The position numbers and the translations under genes were made by a program. From NCBI GenBank assembly GCA_036008685.1, contig DASYNF010000042.1, forward strand, positions 9,240 to 73,239: a stretch of DNA of 64,000 nucleotides. The letters run 5' to 3'. Within the stretch, counting starts at the first letter, position 1; every line of letters begins with the position of its first letter. The stretch is from Actinomadura_C sp036008685. Lineage in GTDB: Bacteria; Actinomycetota; Actinomycetes; Streptosporangiales; Streptosporangiaceae. Under the pieces are notes generated by a model that worked only from the letters and a program-made list of their open reading frames with translations, was not told the origin of the DNA and did not search any database. Of the stretch, positions 1 to 8,848 are shown in pieces.

Positions 1-214
1 GGTGCGGCGGCAGGTCGGGCCGGTCGCGTCGCTGAAGGACGTCGCGGTCGTCCCCGCCCTGCCCAAGACCCGGTCGGGCAAGATCCTGCGGGCGACCATG
101 CGCCGCCTCGCCGACGGCGACGACGCTCCGGTGCCGTCGACCATCGAGGACCCGGCCGTGCTCGACCGGCTCCGGCCGATCCTCGGCCGTCCCGCGCCGG
201 CCGGCCCTGTGTAG
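1..214 (+). CDS. acyl-CoA synthetase (acetyl/propionyl-CoA ligase type), C-terminal end only
   Basis: Only the last ~70 codons of the gene are in the window; the 5' part lies outside. The residues match the C-terminal lid domain of AMP-forming acyl-CoA synthetases: a VGPVASLKDVAVVPALPK segment followed by KTRSGKILR, whose lysine (in SGKILR) is the conserved catalytic residue for adenylation, acetylated in related enzymes. The family activates a short carboxylic acid with ATP and CoA in the cytosol. The exact substrate cannot be read from this fragment; acetate or propionate is most likely. The TAG stop lies in the first unit of a 14-nt tandem repeat. Confidence 0.85.
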   Translation, partial: VRRQVGPVASLKDVAVVPALPKTRSGKILRATMRRLADGDDAPVPSTIEDPAVLDRLRPILGRPAPAGPV

Positions 215-261
215 CCGGACCTGTGTAGCCGGACCTGTGCAGCCGGCCCGTGTGGCCGGCC
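206..261. repeat. four imperfect 14-nt tandem repeats at a gene end
   Basis: Unit CCTGTGTAGCCGGA at 206-219 and 220-233, then diverged copies at 234-247 and 248-261. The first unit holds the stop codon of the acyl-CoA synthetase. Nothing else is visible between 215 and the end of the transporter gene at 287. Confidence 0.8.
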
Positions 262-286
262 ATGCCGGGCCCGGCGATCCAGGCCC

Positions 287-1777
287 CTAGACGAGCTTGC
301 GGTGCTCGCCCATCAGCCGCCGCAGCCGCGGGCTCGCGCCGAGCATCGCGGCCGCGGCGGTGAGCGCGATCAGCCCCAGGGCGAGGAAGTAGGCCGGCGG
401 TGACAACACGGTGCCGGACAGGCGGGTGAGCTGTCCGCCGACGGCGTCGCCGACCGAGGTGGCCAGATACCACACGCCCATCATCTGGCCGGCGAACGCC
501 GCCGGGGCGAGCTTGGCGGTCGCGGACAGGCCCACCGGGCTCAGGCACAGCTCGCCCGCGGTCTGGACCAGGTAGGTCAGCAGCAACCAGCCCACGGACA
601 CCTTCGCGGCCCCGGACGCGGCGAGGGCGGCCATGGACATGACCAGGAAGGAGACGCCGGCGAGCGCGAGCCCCATGGAGAACTTCACCGGGATGCTCAG
701 CCGGTCGCCGGCCCGCACCCACAGTGCGGCGAAGAGCGGGGCGAGCAGGAGCACCATCACCGGGTTGACCGACTGCAGCCAGCTGGAGGGCATCTGCCAG
801 CCTCCGATGGACAGGTCGGTCCGCCGGGCGGCGAACACCGACAGCTCCGTCGCCCCCTGGTCGTAGATCATCTGGAAGACCGCGGCGCCGGTGAAGAGCC
901 AGATGTAGGCCCGCAGCCGCAGCCGCTCCGCCGGAGTGATCTCGTGGCTCCCGTAGAACATGAACAGGAAGTAGCCGACCGCGACGGCGATGGAGGTCAC
1001 GGTCAGCACCCACGTCATCGTGTCCAGTGTGAAGGCCCCGATCCGCAGCGCCACGACGATCATCACGGCGGTCACGGTCAACGCGATCATGCCCGACCTG
1101 GCGAAGTGCCGGCGTTCCTCGGGGGTCAGCCGGTGCGGCGGGCCCCCGTCCTTCACATGCCGCTGCCCCACGACGTACTGCACCAGCCCGGCCGCCATGC
1201 CCACGGCGGCGGCGCCGAAGCCGAGGTGCCAGCTCACCCTCTGCGCCAGGGTCCCGGCGACGAGCGGGCCGAGCAGCGCGCCGAGGTTGACGCCCATGTA
1301 GAACAGCGAGAACCCCGCGTCACGGCGGGCGTCATCGTCCTTGCGGTAAAGGCGTCCGACCAGGGTGGCGATGTTGGGCTTGAGCAGCCCGGTGCCCATG
1401 ATGATGAGCGTGAGCCCGGTGTAGACGAGACCCCGGCCGCCGGGGAGCGCCATGGCGATGTGCCCCAGCATGATGATCACACCGCCCAGCAGGACGCATC
1501 TGCGGGATCCGAGGACCCGGTCCGCGAGCCAGCCGCCGGGGAGCGCCACGAGATAGACGCTCGCCATGTAGACCCCGACCAGGGCCTTGGCGGTGCCCTC
1601 CGGCAGTCCGAACCCGCCCGTGGTGACCGGTGCCGCCAGGAACAGGACGAGGATCGCGCGCATCCCGTAGTAGCTGAAGCGCTCCCACATCTCCGTCATG
1701 AAAAGCGTGGCGAGCCCACGGGGATGGCCGAAGAACCTACGTCCGTACGGCGGGACGGCACCAGGCCGCGTGGTCAC
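287..1777 (-). CDS. POT/PTR2-family proton-dependent peptide transporter
   Basis: A 496-residue polytopic membrane protein of the proton-coupled oligopeptide transporter family (MFS), which takes up di- and tripeptides with protons. The family signature is near the N-terminus: FMTEMWERFSYYGMRAIL contains the ExxER-F-YYG motif used in proton coupling. Many hydrophobic segments follow, in line with the usual 12-14 helices. The start is GTG at 1777 with an AAGGGA ribosome site just upstream. It overlaps the stop of the upstream yczE-like gene as GTGA, so the two are translationally coupled and probably share the MocR-controlled promoter. Confidence 0.92.
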   Translation of the reverse strand: MTTRPGAVPPYGRRFFGHPRGLATLFMTEMWERFSYYGMRAILVLFLAAPVTTGGFGLPEGTAKALVGVYMASVYLVALPGGWLADRVLGSRRCVLLGGVIIMLGHIAMALPGGRGLVYTGLTLIIMGTGLLKPNIATLVGRLYRKDDDARRDAGFSLFYMGVNLGALLGPLVAGTLAQRVSWHLGFGAAAVGMAAGLVQYVVGQRHVKDGGPPHRLTPEERRHFARSGMIALTVTAVMIVVALRIGAFTLDTMTWVLTVTSIAVAVGYFLFMFYGSHEITPAERLRLRAYIWLFTGAAVFQMIYDQGATELSVFAARRTDLSIGGWQMPSSWLQSVNPVMVLLLAPLFAALWVRAGDRLSIPVKFSMGLALAGVSFLVMSMAALAASGAAKVSVGWLLLTYLVQTAGELCLSPVGLSATAKLAPAAFAGQMMGVWYLATSVGDAVGGQLTRLSGTVLSPPAYFLALGLIALTAAAAMLGASPRLRRLMGEHRKLV

Positions 1778-2466
1778 AAGGGGTCCCTTCCCAGGATGCG
1801 GGAGGTCTCCCTCCCCGGGACCCGGTCTGCGGCGGCCGGACCGGCCGCCGGAGTCCTCTCCAGCGGCCGGTCGAGGGCGAGCGCGGGGATGAAGACGTGC
1901 GTCAGCGGCCCGATCATCACGGCGTAGATCAGCGTGCCGATCCCGACGGTGCCCCCCAGGAGCCAGCCCGCCCCGAGCACGGTCAGTTCGATGGCGGTGC
2001 GGACGGTGCGGACGGAGTGTCCCCGCGCGGCCAGCCCCGTGGTCAGGCCGTCACGTGGTCCTGAACCCAGCCCCGCCCCGATGTAGCAGCCGGTGGCGAA
2101 CCCGCCGACCACGACCGCCGCCAGGAGGTAGGACCACCGCATCGCGAGACCCTCCGGACGCGGCACCAGGAACAGGAACAGGTCGGCGAACACCCCGACC
2201 AGCACGGCGTTGCTGATGGTGCCGAGGCCCGGCCGCTGCCGGAGCGGAATCCACAGCAGCATGACGAGGACCCCGGCGATGACGATCCAGGCGCCGATGG
2301 TGAGGCCGACGCGGAGCGCGAGGCCCTGGTGGAGGACGTCCCAGGGATCGTTGCCCAGACCCGATGAGACCTGGAGCGCGATGCCCAGCCCGTACAAGGC
2401 CAGTCCGCCGTAGAGCTGCACGAGTCGGCGCATCAACAAGGCCACTTCTCCCCGTTCTTCTGTCAT
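1774..2466 (-). CDS. yczE: YczE/YitT-family integral membrane protein
   Basis: A 230-residue membrane protein with about five hydrophobic segments and the family motifs LGNDPWDVLHQGL and GLGSGPRDGLTTGL (paired G-x-x-P-x-D elements). The function of YczE proteins is not established; they are often encoded beside MocR-type regulators (YczR), exactly as here. The start at 2466 (MTEERGEV) has a GAGAG-type site upstream. A later in-frame ATG (MRRLVQLYGG) behind a GGGGAG is possible. The gene overlaps the peptide transporter downstream by 4 nt. Confidence 0.88.
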   Translation of the reverse strand: MTEERGEVALLMRRLVQLYGGLALYGLGIALQVSSGLGNDPWDVLHQGLALRVGLTIGAWIVIAGVLVMLLWIPLRQRPGLGTISNAVLVGVFADLFLFLVPRPEGLAMRWSYLLAAVVVGGFATGCYIGAGLGSGPRDGLTTGLAARGHSVRTVRTAIELTVLGAGWLLGGTVGIGTLIYAVMIGPLTHVFIPALALDRPLERTPAAGPAAADRVPGRETSRILGRDPL

Positions 2467-2484
2467 CCGTCGCTCTCGACGAGC

Positions 2485-2532
2485 ATTGGCCCTATTCATC
2501 CATATATTGGATTGAAATTTCATAGCCAATCC
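2485..2532. promoter_or_regulatory. candidate YczR (MocR) operator between yczE and its regulator
   Basis: The divergent intergenic region carries ATTGGCC at 2485-2491 and ATTGGAT at 2506-2512, a direct repeat with 21-bp spacing (two helical turns), plus an inverted copy, GCCAATCC, at 2525-2532. MocR regulators such as PdxR, GabR and YczR are known to bind direct repeats about two turns apart, sometimes with an added inverted half-site. The region is also AT-rich against its surroundings, as expected of overlapping divergent promoters. Confidence 0.65.
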
Positions 2533-2547
2533 GGGAAAGTGGTCTGT

Positions 2548-4062
2548 ATGGCTACGCATCGTGGACCGGAGGACCGCCGTTCGTCCTCCGCGGGAGCCGG
2601 CGGCGGCCTGAGCGGCCGCCGTCTGAGCGGGCCCCAGCTCGCCCGCCTCCTCACCAGGGTCCCGCCGGAACGTCCCTATTACGCGGCGCTGGCGCGGGCG
2701 GTACGGGGTCTCGTCCTCGACGGCGGCCTGCCCCCTCGCGTCCGGCTGCCCGCGGAACGGGACCTCGCCGGCGCGCTCGGGGTCAGCAGGACGACCGTGA
2801 CGGCGGCCTACGACGCGCTGCGGGCGGAGGGCTTTCTCGAGAGCCGTCAGGGAGCGGGCAGCTGGACGGCGCTCCCCCTGGGCGGCATGCCGGCGCCGGG
2901 CTCGCCGCACGCGGGCCCCCTCGGCGCCGCGCACGCCTGGTCCCAGGCCGACGCCATCGATCTGACGTGCGCCGCCCCCGGCGCGCCCGGTGTGTTCCAG
3001 GAGGCCGTCGAGGCCGCGGTGGCCGAACTGCCCCGCTACAGCACCGGGCCCGGCTACGAGGTCGCCGGCCTGGCCCCGGTGCGGGAGGCGATCGCCGAGC
3101 GCTACCGTGCCCGAGGCCTCCCGACCCGGCCGGACCAGATCGTGGTGACCACGGGCGCACAGCACGCGCTCTCGCTCCTGCTGCAGACCCTGGGTCAGCC
3201 CGGGGACGCCGTGCTCGTGGAGCGTCCCACCTATCCGCACGCACTCGACGCCATACGGCACCGGGGCATGCGGCTGATTCCCGTCGGCGTCAACGACCGC
3301 TGGGACGTGGAGCTGATCGGCAGCAGCCTGCGGCAGGCCGCCGTGCGCCTGGCCTACGTCATCCCGGACTTCCAGAACCCGACCGGCCATCTGATGGCCG
3401 ACGACGAGAGAGCGGCCCTCGTCGCCGCGGCGCACCGGGCGGACACCCTCCTCATCGCCGACGAGACCTTCGCCGACCTCGCGATCGACGGACCCCTCCC
3501 GCCGCACCGTCCGCTGGCCGCCCACGATCCGGGCGGCCGCGTCATCAGTGTGGGGTCCGCGGCCAAGCTCCTGTGGGGAGGGCTGCGCATCGGCTGGATC
3601 CGGACCACCGCGCCACTGGCCCGCAAGCTGATGCTGGCCCGGGCCGCCGTGGACATCGCCAGCCCGGTCCTCGACCAGCTCATCGTGGGCGAACTGCTGC
3701 GGCGGGTGGACGGCATACGGGCGCAGCGGGCCCATGAGCTGCGCGAGCGCAGGGACGCCCTCGCCGCGGCGCTGACCGAACTGCTGCCGGACTGGCGGTT
3801 CACCCTGCCGGCCGGTGGGATGTCACTGTGGGCACGGCTGCCCGCGCCGGTCGCCACACCGCTCACCGACGCGGCGGCCCGGTGCGGTGTCCGGATCGTG
3901 CCGGGTCCGGTCTTCGGCGTGGACGGCGTGCTGGAGGACTACGTGCGCCTGCCCTACGTCCTGCCTGCGCCGGTGCTGCGCGAGGCCGTCGAGCGGCTCG
4001 CTCCCGCCTATCGCGCCGTCGCCGACGCCCCGCCGCCGCGGCCCCTGCCGGCCTATGTCTGA
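2548..4062 (+). CDS. MocR-subfamily GntR regulator with aminotransferase-like domain (YczR-like)
   Basis: A 504-residue transcription factor. An N-terminal GntR winged helix (about residues 40-105; RLPAERDLAGALGVSRTTV) is fused to a fold-type I aminotransferase domain that binds PLP. Visible PLP-domain motifs are DFQNPTGH and SAAKLLWGGLRIGWI, whose lysine near residue 340 should form the internal aldimine. The ATG at 2548 is chosen because GGGAAAG lies 6-10 nt upstream; an in-frame ATG at 2512 has no good site and would sit in the operator. It diverges from yczE and the peptide transporter, so it probably controls that operon and itself. The effector is unknown. Confidence 0.93.
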   Translation: MATHRGPEDRRSSSAGAGGGLSGRRLSGPQLARLLTRVPPERPYYAALARAVRGLVLDGGLPPRVRLPAERDLAGALGVSRTTVTAAYDALRAEGFLESRQGAGSWTALPLGGMPAPGSPHAGPLGAAHAWSQADAIDLTCAAPGAPGVFQEAVEAAVAELPRYSTGPGYEVAGLAPVREAIAERYRARGLPTRPDQIVVTTGAQHALSLLLQTLGQPGDAVLVERPTYPHALDAIRHRGMRLIPVGVNDRWDVELIGSSLRQAAVRLAYVIPDFQNPTGHLMADDERAALVAAAHRADTLLIADETFADLAIDGPLPPHRPLAAHDPGGRVISVGSAAKLLWGGLRIGWIRTTAPLARKLMLARAAVDIASPVLDQLIVGELLRRVDGIRAQRAHELRERRDALAAALTELLPDWRFTLPAGGMSLWARLPAPVATPLTDAAARCGVRIVPGPVFGVDGVLEDYVRLPYVLPAPVLREAVERLAPAYRAVADAPPPRPLPAYV

Positions 4063-4490
4063 GCGGTCTGGATGTAGCCGACGAGGTGCTGGCGCTCGGT
4101 CTCGAGCTCCTCGATGGCGCTCTTCACCACGTCCCCGATGCTCACGATCCCTGCGAGCCGATCGTCCTTGAGCACGGGCAGATGGCGGATGCGGTGCCGG
4201 GTCATGACGACGCGGAGCCCGTCCACCTTGTCGTCGGGCCGGCAGGTGCGGACGTCCACCGTCATGATGTCGCGGACCTGGTCGTCGAGCAGCGCCGCTC
4301 CTCTGTCCCGCATTCGCCGTACGACGTCGCGCTCGGACACGATGCCGGCGATGCTCACGCCGTCCGTGGAGACCACGACCGCGCCGATGTTGTGCTCGGC
4401 CAGTGTGACGAGCAACTCTCGCACGGTGGCGTCCGGCCGTACGGTGGCCACCGCGTTTCCCTTGGTCCGAAGAATGTCGTGTATGCGCAT
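4053..4490 (-). CDS. CBS-domain pair protein
   Basis: A 145-residue cytosolic protein made of two CBS domains: residues ~5-60 (IVSERDVVRRM at the end of the first) and ~70-130 (GIVSIGDVVKSAIEELE at the end of the second). Such small proteins bind adenosyl ligands (AMP, ATP or SAM) in a Bateman module and act as sensors or modulators; the partner is unknown. The ATG at 4490 has a strong GGGAGGGG site 5-7 nt upstream, so longer in-frame starts are unlikely. Its 3' end overlaps the MocR gene by 10 nt in convergent orientation. Confidence 0.88.
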   Translation of the reverse strand: MRIHDILRTKGNAVATVRPDATVRELLVTLAEHNIGAVVVSTDGVSIAGIVSERDVVRRMRDRGAALLDDQVRDIMTVDVRTCRPDDKVDGLRVVMTRHRIRHLPVLKDDRLAGIVSIGDVVKSAIEELETERQHLVGYIQTAQT

Positions 4491-4732
4491 GGACGCCCCT
4501 CCCGGCTGCTGGACCCTCGCGCTTCCTCCCGCCAAAACTCGCATGCTCGTGCCCTCGTGAAAAGGGGGCGCGGGCAAGGCTTTGCTGTCCGGGCCGCACG
4601 GCTCGCCGGGCGCGGCCGGGCGCCCACCGGAAGGATCGTGTCCGGGATGTCCCACCGGGCGGGATACGTTACTCACGGCGTGAGGCTGGGAGCCGCCGGG
4701 ACGGGTGGCAACGAACGACTGGGGGACCGAGG

Positions 4733-6523
4733 ATGCCGGGACGGGTCGAGGACTACGCGCTGATCGGGGACCTGCAGAGCGCGGCGCTGGTATGCCGTGA
4801 CGGTTCCATCGATTGGCTGTGCTTTCCGAGGTTCGACTCGAACGCCTGCTTCGCGGCGCTGCTCGGCGACGAGCGCAACGGGCACTGGCGGATCGCTCCG
4901 GTCGAGGGGGACCGTCACGCCACCCGGCGCCGCTACCGGGGCGACACCCTCATCCTGGAGACCGAGTGGGACACTCCCACGGGCAGCGTCCGGATCGTCG
5001 ACTTCATGCCCCACCGAGGCGAGGCCCCGGACATCGTCCGGATCGTCGAGGGCCTGAGCGGCGAGGTCCGTATGGGGACCGGACTGCGGATCCGTTTCGA
5101 CTACGGCAGCGTGGCCCCCTGGATGCGCAAGGTCGACGGGCAGGTGGTCGGTCTCGCGGGCCCCGACTCCGTCTGGCTGCGCACCCCCGTCGATCTCGAG
5201 GGCGAGAACTTCGCGCACACGGCCGAGTTCACGGTCGGGCGGGGCGAGCGGGTCCCGTTCGTCCTCACCTGGCACCCCTCGCACCTGCCCTCACCCAAGC
5301 CGGTGGACCCCTACACCGCCCTCGAACAGACCGAGAAACTCTGGAACGACTGGTCGCGGTCGTTCACCTACGACGGTGAATACCGCGAGGCCGTCGTGCG
5401 CTCCCTCATCACGCTCAAGGCGCTCACCTACGCACCGACCGGCGGCATCGTCGCGGCCCCGACGACCTCCCTGCCGGAGACCATCGGCGGCGTCCGCAAC
5501 TGGGACTACCGCTACTGCTGGCTGCGCGACGCGACGATGACCCTGGAGTCGCTGCTGTGCAGCGGCTTCACGGAAGAGGCCGAGGCCTGGCAGCAGTGGC
5601 TGCTGCGCGCCGTCGCCGGGGACCCGGAGAAGATCCAGATCATGTACGGCATCGCCGGGGAACGGCGGCTGCCGGAGTGGGAGGTCGACTGGCTGAGCGG
5701 CTACGAGGGCTCGCGGCCGGTCCGGGTCGGCAACGCCGCGGCCGTCCAGTTCCAGCTCGACGTGCCCGGCGAGGTCATGAACTCGGTCTATCTCGCGACC
5801 TGCGCCGGGATCGAGCACGCCGATCACGTGTGGTCCATGCAGAAGGCGCTGCTGCGGATGCTCGAGCGGCGCTGGTCCGAGCCGGACGAGGGGCTGTGGG
5901 AGATCAGGGCCGAACGGCGCCACTTCGTCCACTCCAAGGTGATGTGCTGGGTCGCGTTCGACCGCGCGGTCCGGATGGTGGAGGAGTTCGGGCGCCCGGG
6001 TCCGGTCCATCACTGGCGCAAGATCCGCGACCGCATCCACCGCGAGGTCTGCCTGCGGGGCTTCGACGCCGAGCGGGGCACCTTCACCCAGTCCTACGGC
6101 TCCAAGGAGCTCGACGCCTCCCTGCTCCTCCTCCCACAGGTCGGGTTCCTGTCCCCGCGGGACCCGCGCATGGTCGGCACCGTACGGGCGGTCCAGCGCG
6201 AGCTGTCCGTGGACGGATTCGTCCGGCGCTACGACACGCATGAGGGCGAGTCCCGCGACGGGATGACCGGCGAGGAGGGCGCCTTCCTCGCCTGCTCGTT
6301 CTGGCTCGCCGACGCCCTGCGGCTCATCGGCGAGGAGGACGAGGCCCGCGCGCTGTTCGAGCGGCTGCTCGGGCTGCGCAACGACGTGGGGCTGCTGTCG
6401 GAGGAGTACGATCCGCGACTGCGCCGGATGCTCGGCAACTTCCCCCAGGCGTTCACCCACGTGCCCCTGATCCACACCGCCTACGGGTTGGACGGGCACG
6501 CGCAGCCGGCGGCCCTCCTGTGA
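4733..6523 (+). CDS. glycoside hydrolase family 15 protein (glucoamylase/trehalase-like)
   Basis: A 596-residue cytosolic GH15 enzyme; no signal peptide is visible. An N-terminal beta-sandwich (starting EDYALIGDLQSAALV and GSIDWLCFPRFDS) precedes an (alpha/alpha)6 barrel with RNWDYRYCWLRDA. The GH15 general acid and base correspond to the Glu in EGLWEIRAERR and the Glu in EEGAFLACSFWL; both are present. Family members in actinobacteria hydrolyse trehalose or alpha-1,4-glucans to glucose; trehalase activity is likely, because mycobacterial homologues of this size are trehalases. GACCGAGG precedes the ATG. It is transcribed away from the CBS gene. Confidence 0.9.
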   Translation: MPGRVEDYALIGDLQSAALVCRDGSIDWLCFPRFDSNACFAALLGDERNGHWRIAPVEGDRHATRRRYRGDTLILETEWDTPTGSVRIVDFMPHRGEAPDIVRIVEGLSGEVRMGTGLRIRFDYGSVAPWMRKVDGQVVGLAGPDSVWLRTPVDLEGENFAHTAEFTVGRGERVPFVLTWHPSHLPSPKPVDPYTALEQTEKLWNDWSRSFTYDGEYREAVVRSLITLKALTYAPTGGIVAAPTTSLPETIGGVRNWDYRYCWLRDATMTLESLLCSGFTEEAEAWQQWLLRAVAGDPEKIQIMYGIAGERRLPEWEVDWLSGYEGSRPVRVGNAAAVQFQLDVPGEVMNSVYLATCAGIEHADHVWSMQKALLRMLERRWSEPDEGLWEIRAERRHFVHSKVMCWVAFDRAVRMVEEFGRPGPVHHWRKIRDRIHREVCLRGFDAERGTFTQSYGSKELDASLLLLPQVGFLSPRDPRMVGTVRAVQRELSVDGFVRRYDTHEGESRDGMTGEEGAFLACSFWLADALRLIGEEDEARALFERLLGLRNDVGLLSEEYDPRLRRMLGNFPQAFTHVPLIHTAYGLDGHAQPAALL

Positions 6524-6550
6524 CACCGCGCCCCGGGCCGGACAGCGCTC

Positions 6551-7411
6551 CTACGGCTCGGCGGTCAGCGTGGACAGTACGGACAGGAAGTCCTGGGGCA
6601 GGATCAGGGATTCCCCGTCATAGCGGGTCTCCAGCAGCGTGAGCGTGCCGGCCTTCCGCCAGAACAGGTGGGGGCTCAGCGATCCGGGCCCCTCCTCGTA
6701 GGCCTGGTGCGCCTGCGCCTGCAGCTCCGTCGCGGCGTTGACGACGGCCTCGTGGCCGGCCCCGGCCTGGATCGGATGCGCCACGATCAGGCTGCGGTTC
6801 GGGGCGACGACGAGAGCGCCGTACGGCCCGATGTCGAGATATTCCTCCAGCCAGGCCATGTGCGTGGCGGCGTAGAAGGTCCAGCCCTGCAGCACCGCCA
6901 CCCGTACGACCCCGAGATCCTGCTCCTCCACCTGCAGCGACCCGTCGGCCCGGACGTTGGACCGGCCGAGCATGAACAGCGCGTCGCCGGACACCGGCCA
7001 GTCCTCCATCTCGTCGATGGTGACCGTGCGGACCGTCGTCGGAGTGTCCACCACCACGGCCTCGATCAGGCCCGGGGCGAACGGCCTGGCTGCCAGGATG
7101 CCGTTGTCGGCCTCGGCCGGATAGATGCGGGTCCGCAGCAGGTGCTGGGCGAGTTCGAAGTCGCTCAGGTCCAGCGGCTCCTCGATGGCGGTCACGATCG
7201 TGGTGATGTGGTCGGCCACCAGGGCCGGCCAGTCGTCACGCGGGACAAGGCGGGCGAGCTGGCGGAGGTTGCGCATGCTGACGTGCAGCCGGTTGGCCCC
7301 CTCCAGCAGCATCACGTCACCGGGCACCCGCCTGCACGCGTAGCCGAGGTTCTCGGCCACGAGCACGACGAAGGAGTCCAGGCCGGTGTCGTCGACCTGT
7401 CCCCGGCTCAC
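6551..7411 (-). CDS. conserved hypothetical protein, DUF1444 (UPF0354)-like
   Basis: A 286-residue soluble protein. The sequence resembles the DUF1444 family: N-terminal LHVSMRNLRQL, a central VVDTPTTVRTVTIDEMEDW and LVVAPNRSLIVAHPI towards the C-terminus. No catalytic motif is evident and the function is unknown. GTG start at 7411 overlaps the stop of the LD-carboxypeptidase gene (GTGA), so the two are co-translated, but no functional link is obvious. The family assignment rests on pattern memory and is moderate. Confidence 0.7.
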   Translation of the reverse strand: MSRGQVDDTGLDSFVVLVAENLGYACRRVPGDVMLLEGANRLHVSMRNLRQLARLVPRDDWPALVADHITTIVTAIEEPLDLSDFELAQHLLRTRIYPAEADNGILAARPFAPGLIEAVVVDTPTTVRTVTIDEMEDWPVSGDALFMLGRSNVRADGSLQVEEQDLGVVRVAVLQGWTFYAATHMAWLEEYLDIGPYGALVVAPNRSLIVAHPIQAGAGHEAVVNAATELQAQAHQAYEEGPGSLSPHLFWRKAGTLTLLETRYDGESLILPQDFLSVLSTLTAEP

Positions 7412-8382
7412 GGCGCACCGACCGGGGTCAGCGTGCCGGCGTCGGCGTCGATCTCCACGACCTCGCCGAGCTCCACCGTGAGCTGCTCGGGACCGTGCCC
7501 GACCGGCAGTCCCGCCAGCACGGGTATGCCGAGCGGGGCCAATCTGGCCGTGAAGAGCTCCCCGAGCTCCGCGGGATCACCGCAGCCGGTCCAGGTGCCG
7601 AGCGCCACGCCACCCGCCCGCGCGAACCACCCGGCCTGGATCAGCTGCGTCAGCATGCGGTCGATCCGGTACGGCTCCTCCGCGACGTCCTCGAGGAGGA
7701 CGATGCCGCCGTCGGGCGGCCCGGCGGCGTGGGGCGTGCCCAGCATGGCCGTCAGCAGCGACAGGTTGCCGCCGACGAGAGCACCGCTGACCCGTCCGCC
7801 GGCGATCACGTGCGTCCCGCTCACCGGAGCGTCGCCGCCCAGGAGCCCGGCCTCGAGGTGGGTCATGGACCGGTGCTCGCCTTCGGCCACGAGCCCGGCC
7901 ACCATGGGCCCGAACGACGTGGTCACGCCGAGCCTGGCGCCGAAGGCGACATGGAGGGCGGTGACGTCACTGGAGCCGTGCAGGATCTTGGGCCCGGCCC
8001 TGGCGAGGAGGTCCCAGTCGAGATGGTCCAGGACCCGAGTCGCCCCGTAGCCCCCACGGGCGCACAGCACGGCCCGCACGGCGGGGTCGCACCAGGCCCG
8101 CCGGAGGTCGGCGGCCCGGTCGGCGTCGAGACCGGCGAGGAGATATCGGCCGGCGGGTGCCCCGGCCGAGCCGGAAAGGGGCGCACGGTCGAGGACGTGG
8201 TCGCCGAGGACCACGTCGAGGCCCAGCTTGCGCAGCCGCGCGCATCCGGACTCCAGGCGCACGGGATCGACGGCACCGCTCGGCGCCACGACCGCGACCC
8301 GGTCACCCGGCCGCAGCCTCGACGGACGCACACGAGGACATTCCGACCCTTCCTCAGCGCCATCCTGAGCGCCGCCGCCCAT
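7408..8382 (-). CDS. LD-carboxypeptidase, peptidase family S66 (LdcA/MccF-like)
   Basis: A 324-residue serine peptidase. The family trims tetrapeptides to tripeptides in murein recycling (LdcA) or cleaves acyl-sulfamoyl adenylates (MccF). Visible motifs are LRPGDRVAVVAPSG at the start, RGGYGATRVLDHLDW, the nucleophile Ser in HGSSDVTALH, the triad Glu in IVLLEDVAEEPYRIDRML and the triad His in GLPVGHGPEQ. No signal peptide, so it acts in the cytosol. It is the first gene of a two-gene unit with the DUF1444-like protein. Confidence 0.9.
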   Translation of the reverse strand: MGGGAQDGAEEGSECPRVRPSRLRPGDRVAVVAPSGAVDPVRLESGCARLRKLGLDVVLGDHVLDRAPLSGSAGAPAGRYLLAGLDADRAADLRRAWCDPAVRAVLCARGGYGATRVLDHLDWDLLARAGPKILHGSSDVTALHVAFGARLGVTTSFGPMVAGLVAEGEHRSMTHLEAGLLGGDAPVSGTHVIAGGRVSGALVGGNLSLLTAMLGTPHAAGPPDGGIVLLEDVAEEPYRIDRMLTQLIQAGWFARAGGVALGTWTGCGDPAELGELFTARLAPLGIPVLAGLPVGHGPEQLTVELGEVVEIDADAGTLTPVGAP

Positions 8383-8848
8383 CGACCCCTCCTTGCTCCA
8401 CGACGGGTAGAGCCTCTCAGGAGAAGCGTCTCCAGCGGAAGACCCGGACCTCCCGAACCGCCGTCGGCTCCGGGGGCGGGTCCGCGGGCCGAGCGGACAT
8501 GCGTCCGCAGGGTGGGGCCTCGCCGATCGGAGACGCGGAGGGCGGCGTCGGGTGATTCCATCGTAGGGGGTGGCGCGCCCATAGTGATCACGAACGACCG
8601 ACGCCGTCGTGCGCGGGCCCCGAGCCGCCCGGCGCCCTGCCCCCGCCGTACGGCCCTGTCACCGGCGACCCAGCCTTGATCACGCGCCTGCGCCCGAGGG
8701 CGCACAGGGTCCCTCGGGGCCCTTTTGGAGCATCTTCTGCCACGTGATCGCAAATGGCCCGTGGGCGCCCACCGAGCCGTACGATCCAGTACGACATGAC
8801 GCGGCAGAGGCGGCACCGGCCGCCGGGGGTGCAAGACTGGTGCCAGCT
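8383..8848. other. divergent intergenic region with a terminator-like hairpin
   Basis: About 465 bp between the LD-carboxypeptidase and the sulfotransferase without a convincing gene. A short palindrome, GGAGA-AGCG-TCTCC, lies near 8420. CCCGAGGG at 8693-8700 pairs with CCCTCGGG at 8711-8718 and is followed by a TTTT run. Both genes should have promoters here, but no strong -35/-10 pair stands out. Confidence 0.4.

Noticed and set aside
8588..8797. 69-codon frame on the minus strand (starting MSYWIVRLGG)
   Set aside because: No ribosome site or family pattern; lies where divergent promoters are expected.
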